A program made the translations under genes and the position numbers. This document shows positions 1 to 6,016 of a stretch of 8,178 nt of DNA, one piece after another. Location: the NCBI GenBank assembly GCA_937860165.1, contig CALMBE010000778.1:1-8178 (forward strand). The letters are read 5' to 3'. The notes beneath the pieces were generated by a model that was given only the letters and a program-made list of their open reading frames with translations, ran no database searches and was not told the DNA's origin. Within the stretch, counting starts at the first letter, position 1. Each line of letters begins with the position of its first letter. The DNA is from an uncultured Planctomycetaceae bacterium (GTDB lineage Bacteria; Planctomycetota; Planctomycetia; Pirellulales; Lacipirellulaceae).

Positions 1-560
1 CTTGCGGTGTTGGTTGTGTCGACTCGAACCCCAAAGTTAAGATGTGACAAAGCACGAGGTTCAAGAATCGCCTTCAGGCCCGATGGCCTAAAGTACTGTG
101 AAGCTATAACAACATTGTCAAAGAGTGCGGTATTGTTGCCTATTGCTATTTCAGCCTGGAGAAAAGTCTCTAGTACGAACGCGTTGGACCACAACGATGG
201 GCTCGTGTGCCATCTGATCCCTCCCCAGTGGCCGATCAATTCACAAATAGCTTGCTCATCATCTGCAACCCCTGGTGTGTTGTGCCTAAGCATAATCTCA
301 GCGGAAATCGACTTATCTTTCTCCACAACTACGGGATAGCTTTGAGGGAAGGTATTCCCATAGATACTTTGGTCAGCAATGACTAAGTTACCCTGAAAGG
401 CTGACGAGAACCCAGGCCCGCGGGGCAGCGGGGAGCTGGTGACGTCGATCGTGTGAGAGGTTTCACCAAATGCCTGGTAAACAATAATCGCATTGTTGCT
501 CAACCCATTAATCAAGCTAAGGGAAAAGAAACCTAGGAAGTTGTTTTGGGTAAGTTTCAT
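1..560 (-). CDS. Unrecognised possibly secreted protein, 3' end outside window
   Basis: Reading leftward from an ATG at 558-560, the minus strand stays open for 186 codons to the window edge, so the C-terminus is missing. The N-terminus (MKLTQNNFLGFFSLSLINGL) has one lysine followed by a hydrophobic stretch, consistent with a weak Sec signal peptide ending near residue 24-30. Around residues 144-154 the segment LFDNVVIASQYF resembles the last strand of concanavalin-like jelly-roll domains in secreted bacterial proteins (roughly DNVVVATxYIGP). Shortly after comes ILEPRALS, where a PEP-CTERM sorting motif would often sit, but the following residues are not hydrophobic enough to call one. A second in-frame ATG at 594-596 would add 12 residues. 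I prefer 560 because GGGGGTGA lies just upstream. GC is visibly lower than in the right-hand genes. The family is not recognised. The long open frame plus the ribosome site are the main evidence that the gene is real. Confidence 0.6.
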   Translation of the reverse strand, partial: MKLTQNNFLGFFSLSLINGLSNNAIIVYQAFGETSHTIDVTSSPLPRGPGFSSAFQGNLVIADQSIYGNTFPQSYPVVVEKDKSISAEIMLRHNTPGVADDEQAICELIGHWGGIRWHTSPSLWSNAFVLETFLQAEIAIGNNTALFDNVVIASQYFRPSGLKAILEPRALSHLNFGVRVDTTNTA

Positions 561-922
561 GTTCACCCCCAGTGTTCGCTTCAGGATCCTTAACATTCTT
601 TTACGAGGCAAAAGGCCCGGAAGTCTGCAGAACTTGGCCACATCACCCAAAAGGGCACTGCAGAAAATGATCTTCACGACCAAAATCGAACTCGCAGCAT
701 TCAAATTATGTTACATTTTTGGATCAACGGACATTCAGCCCGATGAGTTCGCAGAGCCCCCAAAGTGTGGGATTCTATATGAACCTTATAGATACTACTA
801 TCCGAATTTAACTCCTGGATACTCCAATTTTTGTCCAGTGGTTGCTCAGTTCACCCTCACCTTAAGTGAGAATTGTGTTTCCCGATACATATTTTTTGGA
901 GTGTGGTGGACCACAAAAACTC
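561..922. other. Gene-free, AT-richer stretch
   Basis: I see no supported gene here. A plus-strand frame is open across 493-957, but its start lies antisense to the left-edge gene, it has no ribosome site, and its translation shows no recognisable domain or signal peptide. I found no tRNA-like cloverleaf, no convincing terminator and no obvious direct repeat. Base composition is AT-richer than in the genes at the right of the window. The promoter of the minus-strand gene that starts at 560 should lie in this stretch, but I cannot pick a convincing -35/-10 pair. Confidence 0.5.
563..570 (-). promoter_or_regulatory. Ribosome binding site of the left-edge gene
   Basis: On the minus strand GGGGGTGA differs at one position from the consensus GGAGGTGA, and its G-run ends 5 bases before the ATG at 558-560. 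It decides the start over the in-frame ATG at 594-596, which has no purine-rich site upstream. Confidence 0.5.
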
Positions 923-1126
923 TTATGTGGATATGCCCACCGTCATCGTCTGGCTGAATTGGTTGTTGTCATTGGATTCGCTGAAGCGAGCCGCGTCCTC
1001 AACCCACGCGCTGATCGTGCGGAAATCGACCTTGCTGACCGTTCCATTGCTGTCGCTGGCGTTCGCGGTGAGACGGATGCTCTTGGCGACCGCGACGCTT
1101 CCAGGGTCGCGAGAGGACTGGGAATA
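923..1126 (-). pseudogene. Remnant: Ig-like domain start fused in frame to CARDB-like domain end
   Basis: Read on the minus strand after a TGA stop (1127-1129), this frame runs 67 codons to a TAA (923-925). Its first third contains SIRLTANASDSNGTVSKVDF, closely matching the opening strands of bacterial Ig-like repeats (typically SVTLTATASDSDGTVxKVEF). Its second part contains ISAWVEDAARFSESNDNNQF followed by SQTMTV, which resembles the end of CARDB adhesion-like domains (AWVD..N.I.ESNETNN.....TLTV). The middle of both domains is missing, yet the frame is kept, which suggests an internal deletion in a longer multidomain secreted protein. Such modules occur in large extracellular or carbohydrate-binding proteins. 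There is no credible start: the frame upstream is interrupted by the TGA and has only a short ATG extension from 1183. The patch is GC-richer than both flanks. The domain matches come from memory of family consensus, not from a search. From 1127 to 1334 I see no further gene. Confidence 0.6.
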
Positions 1127-1334
1127 TCAACGGCGAAAGGTGCTGGATGAGCTTGGGAAATACAACGTCGCCAGCGCGCACATGTGAACAGTGCCTGAGG
1201 AGTTCGGATTGAGCAAAAGCGTATATTGCCTGATACGGAAAAGCTTTCCAAAAGAACCAATGTCGCCCAACTCGTTGCCGGCACTTCTGGTTGAATGGAA
1301 TATAGAGTAAACTTGGTCACGTCGTTATCATTAA

Positions 1335-3158
1335 TTGGAAAAATGTCGAAAGGTTAAAAACTTGCGAAACCAATTGCTAGCAGCCCTGGAAAATATAAAA
1401 CTATCCACTCGAGATGTGCGGAATGTGGGATGTTTCATCACCGGATTCGCTATTTACTTACTGGTCACTATGACCGGACGCTTGGTGCGCGCTCAAGAAG
1501 TCGATCGCATTTTTGTGAATGGCAAGGTTGTCACGGTTGATGATGAATTCAGTATCGCAGAAGCGGTAGCGGTACGCGGGGATCGCATCGCGGCTGTCGG
1601 TTCGAACGAAGAGATCCGGAGACTGGCCAAGCCGGCTACGGATGTCATCGATCTCGATGGGGCGATGATGCTCCCAGGGCTGATCGACTCGCATGTACAT
1701 GCAGCGGATGCTGCCACTTACGAATTTGATCACGTCGTACCGGACGTCGCCACGATCGGTGATGTGCTGAAGTATATCGGCGACCGCGCGAAAGCGTTGC
1801 CCGAGGGGGAGTGGGTCAGCGTGAATCAGATGTTTATTACTCGGTTGGCGGAGCGGCGTTTTCCAACTCGCGAAGAACTCGATCAGGTATCACCACGTAA
1901 CCCTGTCGTGTTCCAAACAGGTCCAGATCTGGTCGCCAATTCTCTGGCGCTCGAGTTGAGTGGCATCGACGACAATTATCAACTCCCTAGCGATTCGACG
2001 GGACGTATCGAACGCGACGAACAAGGTGAAATTAGCGGTGTTATTCGGGGAGCCTCGTCCATCATCAAATACAAGGGAAGTTTAAAGTCTCCGACGCTGA
2101 CCGAGCAACAGGAATTGCTGCGAAAATTGTTGCATGACTATAACTCGGTGGGTATTACCAGTGTCTCGGATCGCAATACCAGTCAATCGGGAATGGAACT
2201 GTACCAATCTCTGCTGGAACAGGAAGCTCTGACCGTTCGCGTCTTCATGTATTACGGGGTCGACTCCAACGCGGAACCAGCCACAATCCGTCAGCAAATC
2301 GAAACCGCCGCGCAACACCCACTGCATGCATACAACAACCGACTCTGGCTGCGAGGTATCAAAGTTTTCCTGGATGGCGGAATGCTCACCGGTAGTGCCT
2401 TCATGCGAGAGCCTTGGGGGGTTAGTCAGACTTATTCCATCAACGATCCAGACTATCGGGGAACTCTCAAGATCGCGCCCGAGCGACTCTACCAAATCGC
2501 CAAAATGGCACTCTCCCATGAACTTCAAATGACTGCGCATGCGGTCGGCGATGGTGCAGTTCACAACTTAATTGATGCTTACGAACGCGTCGCGGAGACG
2601 ATCGACTTGGCCCCCACACGGCCATGTATCACGCACTGCAATTTCATGAGCGCGGAGTCTATTACACGGATGAAGAATCTGGGGATCGTCGCTGATCTGC
2701 AACCCTCTTGGCTATACCTTGATGGCGTGACGCTAGCTAAACATTTTGGGCTCGAGCGACTTGAATATTTCCAACCCTACCGTTCATTGTTCGATGCGGG
2801 AGTCATCGTTGGAGGGGGAACGGATCATATGCAAAAGATCGGGAGCCTGCGAAGTATCAATCCTTACAATCCGTTTCTTGGGATATGGGTCACATTAACG
2901 CGAATTCCGCGCGGGACTGAGGAGGCGTTGCGTCCGGAGCAGAGGATTTCTCGTCAGCAGGCACTCCGGCTTTATACCATCAACAACGCCTATCTTTCGT
3001 TTGAAGAACTTGAGAAGGGTTCGATTGAGAAAGGCAAACTCGCTGATATGATTGTCATCGATCGCGATCTTCTGGAATGCCCACTGGAAGATGTGCGTAG
3101 TGTCAAGGTGCTGCAGACCTATCTAGGGGGAGAGAAAGTCTATGATTTCGTACATTAG
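1335..3158 (+). CDS. Exported metal-dependent amidohydrolase, YtcJ/Amidohydro_3 type
   Basis: The 607-residue product should be a metal-dependent TIM-barrel hydrolase cleaving C-N bonds in amide or cyclic amide substrates; the substrate cannot be told from sequence. The small N-terminal beta-sandwich segment (IFVNGKVVTVDDEF, about 59-72) leads into PGLIDSHVHA with the metal-binding HxH at 120-122. Other family motifs follow: IKVFLDGG with K343, HAVGDG with H402, THCNF with H434 and GGGTDH with D497. The C-terminal GKLADMIVIDRDL (about residue 570 on) closes the sandwich. All expected ligand positions are present and the length is normal for the family. Residues 32-53 form a hydrophobic segment ending LVRAQ, consistent with export and cleavage after A53. 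The first start after the in-frame stop at 1332 is TTG at 1335, giving an unusually long n-region; GTG at 1416 or 1425 would give a more ordinary signal peptide. No clear ribosome site supports any of them. The gene stands alone between degraded sequences and shares no operon with a neighbour. Confidence 0.9.
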   Translation: MEKCRKVKNLRNQLLAALENIKLSTRDVRNVGCFITGFAIYLLVTMTGRLVRAQEVDRIFVNGKVVTVDDEFSIAEAVAVRGDRIAAVGSNEEIRRLAKPATDVIDLDGAMMLPGLIDSHVHAADAATYEFDHVVPDVATIGDVLKYIGDRAKALPEGEWVSVNQMFITRLAERRFPTREELDQVSPRNPVVFQTGPDLVANSLALELSGIDDNYQLPSDSTGRIERDEQGEISGVIRGASSIIKYKGSLKSPTLTEQQELLRKLLHDYNSVGITSVSDRNTSQSGMELYQSLLEQEALTVRVFMYYGVDSNAEPATIRQQIETAAQHPLHAYNNRLWLRGIKVFLDGGMLTGSAFMREPWGVSQTYSINDPDYRGTLKIAPERLYQIAKMALSHELQMTAHAVGDGAVHNLIDAYERVAETIDLAPTRPCITHCNFMSAESITRMKNLGIVADLQPSWLYLDGVTLAKHFGLERLEYFQPYRSLFDAGVIVGGGTDHMQKIGSLRSINPYNPFLGIWVTLTRIPRGTEEALRPEQRISRQQALRLYTINNAYLSFEELEKGSIEKGKLADMIVIDRDLLECPLEDVRSVKVLQTYLGGEKVYDFVH

Positions 3159-3230
3159 GGGGCCCACGGGGACTTAGGTCTCGCGTCAATTCAACTTGAC
3201 TGATTTTCTGGGGTTTGCTCTCACGGCGTC

Positions 3231-3353
3231 ATGCAGGATGCAGTGGCGGTTCAGCGGATTGAAGCGAAATTCCAGGCGCTCGAACCCTTGATGGACGAGC
3301 GTGTACGGCGGCAATGGGCAGCGGCAGAGGCGAAAGCCTACGGTTGGGTCGGT
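3231..3353 (+). pseudogene. 5' fragment of an ISAzo13-like transposase gene
   Basis: From an ATG at 3231 about 41 codons resemble the N-terminus of ISAzo13-family transposases. The stretch IEAKFQALEPLMDERVRRQW followed by AAAEAKAYGWVG fits the family pattern (I..KF..L.P.LDER.RR.WAAAEA...G.GG), which should continue into a helix-turn-helix region and a DDE catalytic core. Instead the match stops at 3353, and the downstream bases read as the antisense of another transposase start. The frame stays open to 3530, but only by chance. No catalytic residues are present, so the fragment cannot transpose. The IS left end, if preserved, should lie between the amidohydrolase stop at 3158 and this ATG; the G-rich bases at 3156-3172 are the only candidate and I cannot confirm them. 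The family call is from memory of the consensus. Confidence 0.55.
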
Positions 3354-3515
3354 CTTCCCCTGCGCCTCGGCCAACTGCTTGCTCAAGGCCAGCAGCGCGA
3401 ACACCACCGCCTCTTCCCCTTGCTGAAACAGACTCCGCGCTTCCGACTCGGTCAATGCGCCGAGGCGAACCGCATCCCGCGTCGATGTTCCAGAAACCTT
3501 CACGCACGTCGCCAT
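3354..3515 (-). pseudogene. 5' fragment of an IS66-type transposase gene
   Basis: On the minus strand, an ATG at 3513-3515 opens about 54 codons (MATCVKVSGTSTRDAVRLG to LAEAQGK). The core GEEAVVFALLALSKQLAEAQ, with LTESEARSLF before it, resembles the N-terminus of IS66-like transposases I associate with planctomycetes. There it is normally followed by a proline/serine-rich TPSGM..VY.KP linker, a zinc-finger region and the DDE domain. None of these follows: after GK at 3354 the frame continues as the antisense of the ISAzo13-like fragment and shows no transposase signature. A run of G bases directly precedes the ATG. The remnant cannot be active. Assignment to IS66 is by remembered motif, so another transposase family with this N-terminal segment remains possible. 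Confidence 0.5.
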
Positions 3516-3574
3516 GCCCCCCAGACATAATCCAAAACCCAAAATCTACCAACAGCAACTTCAGACGGCTGAAG

Positions 3575-3617
3575 TGTTCCCCACTTTTTCACAGTGTCCT
3601 CCGTGACTCTGTGGTTT
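3575..3617 (-). repeat. Degenerate short tandem repeat of CACAGAG type
   Basis: The minus strand reads AACCACAGAGTCACGGAGGA and then CACTGTGAAAAAG. These are imperfect units of about 8-9 bases built on CACRGAG. Similar ACCACAGAG-type strings recur between genes in planctomycetes and some other bacteria, to my recollection. Here the repeat lies in a non-coding stretch between the IS fragments and the enoyl-CoA hydratase gene. Its function is unknown. Confidence 0.45.
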
Positions 3618-3666
3618 TTCTGAAATGGGGAAGTTATTTTTGAGCCATGGCTAAGCGGTCGCATTT

Positions 3667-3701
3667 GACCTTTTCGTGATTTTCGCTTTTTTCGTGGTTC
3701 C
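3667..3701 (-). repeat. Degenerate short tandem repeat of CACGAAA type
   Basis: The minus strand reads GGAACCACGAAAAAAGCGAA and then AATCACGAAAAGGTC. These are three imperfect units of about 10 bases on a CACGAAA or GCGAAA core. It sits about 50 bases from the CACAGAG-type repeat, in the same orientation and with the same AACCAC opening. CCACGAAA strings of this sort are recurrent intergenic elements in several bacterial groups, as I recall. No gene overlaps it. Confidence 0.45.
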
Positions 3702-3720
3702 AATTCTACGACAAGTTGGG

Positions 3721-3748
3721 CCCGCGAGACGCACTCGTTTCTCACGGG
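3721..3748 (-). terminator. Candidate hairpin after the enoyl-CoA hydratase gene
   Basis: On the minus strand CCCGTGAGA and TCTCGCGGG can form a 9-bp stem around a 10-base loop, with one G-U wobble. The wobble forms only in minus-strand RNA (plus-strand RNA would have an A-C mismatch), which fits a role at the end of the hydratase transcript, whose stop lies 30 bases before the hairpin. There is no T-run after the stem, so an intrinsic terminator is uncertain; it could also be an RNA-stabilising stem. Confidence 0.3.
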
Positions 3749-3777
3749 TACTCCTTCGTCAGATTCAGCCCGCTGAG

Positions 3778-4548
3778 CTAGGGATGAAAGTTCGGCGGGC
3801 GTTTTTCCAGAAAGGCACTCACGCCTTCGCGGAACTGGGTACTGGTGAGCACAGGGGTCACATGTTTTTTCTCCAGCTCAAGCCCTTCGCGGAGCGGGCG
3901 CTCGATGCCTTGCCAGACGGCGAGCTTCATCGCACCCAGTGCGGTAGTCGCGCCTTGGGCGAGCTTGTCGGCAAATTCGTGCGTGTGGCGGGCGGCGTCC
4001 GCGGCGGGGAACAGGCGATCGACAATTCCCAGTTCCTGCGCTTCGATCGGACTGAGCCGCCGCGCGGCGAACAGAAGCTCAAGGGCTTTGGTCGGCCCGA
4101 TCAAGCGGGCCAAACGCTGCGTGCCGCCGTTGCCTGGCATGAGGCCAAGTTGTGCTTCGGGTAAACCGATTTTGTAGTTGCCGGCCGCGGCAAACCGGAA
4201 GTCACAAGCCAATGCGATCTCCAAGCCACCCCCCAACGCGTGTCCTTCCAAGAGGGCAATAAACGGCTTGGGGATGTTGGCGATGCTACTGAGCGTGGCA
4301 TGGGCCTGATCGGCAAGGGCGAGGTTTTCCTCCAGTGTGGCCTCGGTGAGATAGCGGACATCCGCTCCCAAGCAGAACAGCGCACGAATGCCGCTGCGGA
4401 GCACAATGACCCGCGCTGCGTCGTCGTTGGTGGCGGTTTGGATCGCGCGGGCCAATTCCTCCATGCCCGCCAGATCGTAGTTGTTTCCCGGCGGCCGATT
4501 GAGAGTGATATAGCCCACAGCACCCTGGCAAGCATAGTCGATAGGCAT
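3778..4548 (-). CDS. Enoyl-CoA hydratase/isomerase (crotonase) family protein
   Basis: This 256-residue protein has the usual length for the crotonase family, which binds acyl-CoA thioesters and stabilises the enolate in an oxyanion hole; hydration of 2-enoyl-CoA in fatty acid breakdown is the commonest role. Visible motifs are ITLNRPPGNNYD (14-25), LFCLGADVRYL (57-67) at the first oxyanion position, EGHALGGGLEIALACDFRFA (101-120) with E110, and GLPEAQLGLMPGNGGTQRL (128-146) with E131. The two glutamates match the hydratase catalytic pair (Glu144 and Glu164 of rat mitochondrial enoyl-CoA hydratase), so hydratase activity is plausible. Leucine stands before the first oxyanion glycine where alanine is common (CLGAD for CAGAD). 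The start at 4548 is chosen because AGGAAG lies just upstream and the family-like sequence begins immediately. The frame is open to an ATG at 4605, but those 19 residues look non-conserved. It is divergent from the condensation-type gene. The exact substrate cannot be told. Confidence 0.9.
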   Translation of the reverse strand: MPIDYACQGAVGYITLNRPPGNNYDLAGMEELARAIQTATNDDAARVIVLRSGIRALFCLGADVRYLTEATLEENLALADQAHATLSSIANIPKPFIALLEGHALGGGLEIALACDFRFAAAGNYKIGLPEAQLGLMPGNGGTQRLARLIGPTKALELLFAARRLSPIEAQELGIVDRLFPAADAARHTHEFADKLAQGATTALGAMKLAVWQGIERPLREGLELEKKHVTPVLTSTQFREGVSAFLEKRPPNFHP

Positions 4549-4552
4549 GGCG

Positions 4553-4558
4553 CTTCCT
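4553..4558 (-). promoter_or_regulatory. Ribosome binding site of the enoyl-CoA hydratase gene
   Basis: AGGAAG on the minus strand lies 4 bases before the ATG at 4546-4548 (6 bases counted from AGGA). It supports that start over the upstream in-frame ATG at 4605. Confidence 0.6.
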
Positions 4559-4678
4559 GGTGACTGGAGATATTGTTGAGAATGGTTGAGGCCAACTGCG
4601 TGCAATGGGTTGCAGGCGGATTACACTAGTAGTTTAGCAGGCACTCTCACGAAAAACCTCCCGCGGGCGTAGAAAATC

Positions 4679-6016
4679 ATGGCAAGCGAGCTGTTTCCTT
4701 TGCCCCTGACACCGTTCGAGTTCTACTATTGGTGCGATGATCGGCCCGACTATCCGACCACTTTTCCGCTGGAGCTCGTGTTCCGAGGTCAATTGCAGCG
4801 GGAGGCGATGGAAACCGCGGTTCGCGTCTGTCTGGACCGTCATCCGCTCTTAGCGGCCAATCTCGATGCCACGCCGGGCCAGTTTCCTCGCTGGGTGAAG
4901 GCACAAGTTTGCCCACTACCACTCGACTGGGCCGAAAGTAGGATACCGATCGATCATGCGGCAGGTCGCACCATCGATCTCACGAAGGACGTGGGAGTAC
5001 GGCTCTGGGTGCGGGCGTCGGCGGAGCAAAGTCGGCTGGTGATACAATTTCACCATGCCTGTTGCGACGCCTTGGGGGGTTTGCAGTTTGTGGCCGATAT
5101 ATTGGTGGCTTATGACTCGGCTGTCGCGGGAGCAGATCCCGTCGCCAAGCTGCCTGCTCTCGATCCCGAGCGGCTGTCGATGCGGGGTGACTATGGGCTC
5201 ACCGAGGCTGGCTATCGCCCCAATTGGCGAGACACCTGGATGACGGCTGACTCCTGGTTCCGGCGTTTGCTGAGTCGACCGGCGCTCGTGGCGGCTCCTC
5301 GGGAACAACCCCCTCCAGCGCCCACTGCTGGTGCAGACCTGGGGTATATTGCCCACACACTTACCGAGGAAGAACGCGACCGTTTGCAGGCCCGTGCTTC
5401 GCGTTCCGGCGCCGGCGTCAATGATCTTCTGTTGGCCGAGTTTTTAGTAACGCTTCGCGATTGGAATCGGAAGCACAGTGGGGACCACCGCCGACTGGTG
5501 GTAAACGTCCCGGTGAGCCTGCGCTCCCGGAGCGATCAGCGTTTGCCCGCGACCAACGTACTTGGCTTCTGGTTCTTAGGCCGCACACCTAGGAAATGTG
5601 ATGACGCAGAAGGGCTGGTGAACGGGATCCGCGACGAAATGGAGGCGGTGCGGAAATGGCGGTTGCCGCTCTATTTTATGGGAGGGCTCGGATACGCCTG
5701 CCGGTTTCCTCGAATGATTCGATGGATGTTACGGTCGAACCGGTCGTTCGCCACGGCGGTATTGAGCAATTCGGGGCGAGCGTTGGCGCGGTTGCCGCTG
5801 GAGCACGAACACCGCAAGTGGATCAGCGGCGGTGCGGTGTTGGAGCGAATCACGGGCGTGCCGCCGATCAGGCCGGGGACGCGGGTGTCGGTGATCGTTG
5901 CCAAATACGCCTATGACATGTACATCACCCTCCACTGGGACGCGCTAGCGCTCGCCCAACCCGCGGCCCAGGAATTGCTTGCCGCCTATGTGCAGCGACT
6001 CACGCGCGTCACTTAA
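4679..6016 (+). CDS. Standalone condensation/acyltransferase-superfamily protein
   Basis: The 445-residue product has the fold signature of the CoA-dependent acyltransferase superfamily, which includes NRPS condensation domains, PapA-type acyltransferases and wax ester synthases. These join an acyl donor to an amine or alcohol acceptor. The opening LPLTPFEFYYW (8-18) and LDRHPLLAANL (52-62, an RHPxL motif) are typical. The catalytic HHxxxD is intact as HHACCDALGG (H125, H126, D130), though the usual glycine after Asp is alanine. VVNVPVSLRSR (about 274-284) and the LSNSGRAL segment (362-369) match later conserved elements of the N- and C-lobes. There are no adenylation or carrier domains, signal peptide or membrane segments, so it is a free-standing cytoplasmic enzyme. 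The ATG at 4679 has no clear ribosome site, but RHPxL and HHxxxD lie at normal distances from it. Its position beside a divergent crotonase suggests acyl-CoA-derived substrates, which is inference. The donor and acceptor are unknown. Confidence 0.8.
   Translation: MASELFPLPLTPFEFYYWCDDRPDYPTTFPLELVFRGQLQREAMETAVRVCLDRHPLLAANLDATPGQFPRWVKAQVCPLPLDWAESRIPIDHAAGRTIDLTKDVGVRLWVRASAEQSRLVIQFHHACCDALGGLQFVADILVAYDSAVAGADPVAKLPALDPERLSMRGDYGLTEAGYRPNWRDTWMTADSWFRRLLSRPALVAAPREQPPPAPTAGADLGYIAHTLTEEERDRLQARASRSGAGVNDLLLAEFLVTLRDWNRKHSGDHRRLVVNVPVSLRSRSDQRLPATNVLGFWFLGRTPRKCDDAEGLVNGIRDEMEAVRKWRLPLYFMGGLGYACRFPRMIRWMLRSNRSFATAVLSNSGRALARLPLEHEHRKWISGGAVLERITGVPPIRPGTRVSVIVAKYAYDMYITLHWDALALAQPAAQELLAAYVQRLTRVT

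Noticed and set aside
1..60. PEP-CTERM sorting signal in the left-edge protein
   Set aside because: ILEPRALS resembles the motif only loosely and the residues after it are polar, without the expected membrane helix and arginine cluster.
493..957. Plus-strand open frame of 154 codons
   Set aside because: It starts antisense to the left-edge gene, lacks a ribosome site, and shows no domain or signal peptide. The better-supported reading of 493-560 is the minus-strand gene.
943..1320. Minus-strand open frame of 125 codons
   Set aside because: It overlaps the Ig/CARDB remnant in another frame. The translation is serine/arginine-rich without any motif, as expected for a shadow frame.
2082..2564. 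Minus-strand open frame of 160 codons inside the amidohydrolase gene
   Set aside because: It lies wholly antisense to a gene with complete family motifs and has no recognisable product.
3156..3180. Possible IS left inverted repeat or terminator in the G-rich bases after the amidohydrolase stop
   Set aside because: GGGGGCCCACGGGG has no matching right end in the window, and no stable stem followed by T bases is present.
3766..3777. Short palindrome TCAGC-CC-GCTGA beside the crotonase stop
   Set aside because: A 5-bp stem with a 2-base loop is too tight and short to call a terminator.
3676..4164. Plus-strand open frame of 162 codons
   Set aside because: It is antisense to the crotonase gene, whose conserved motifs fix the coding strand.
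4549..4632. Promoter-like hexamers in the divergent region (TTGGCC/TATCTC on -, TTGCAG/TTTAGC on +)
   Set aside because: Each has 17-base spacing but matches the consensus poorly, and such matches are expected by chance.
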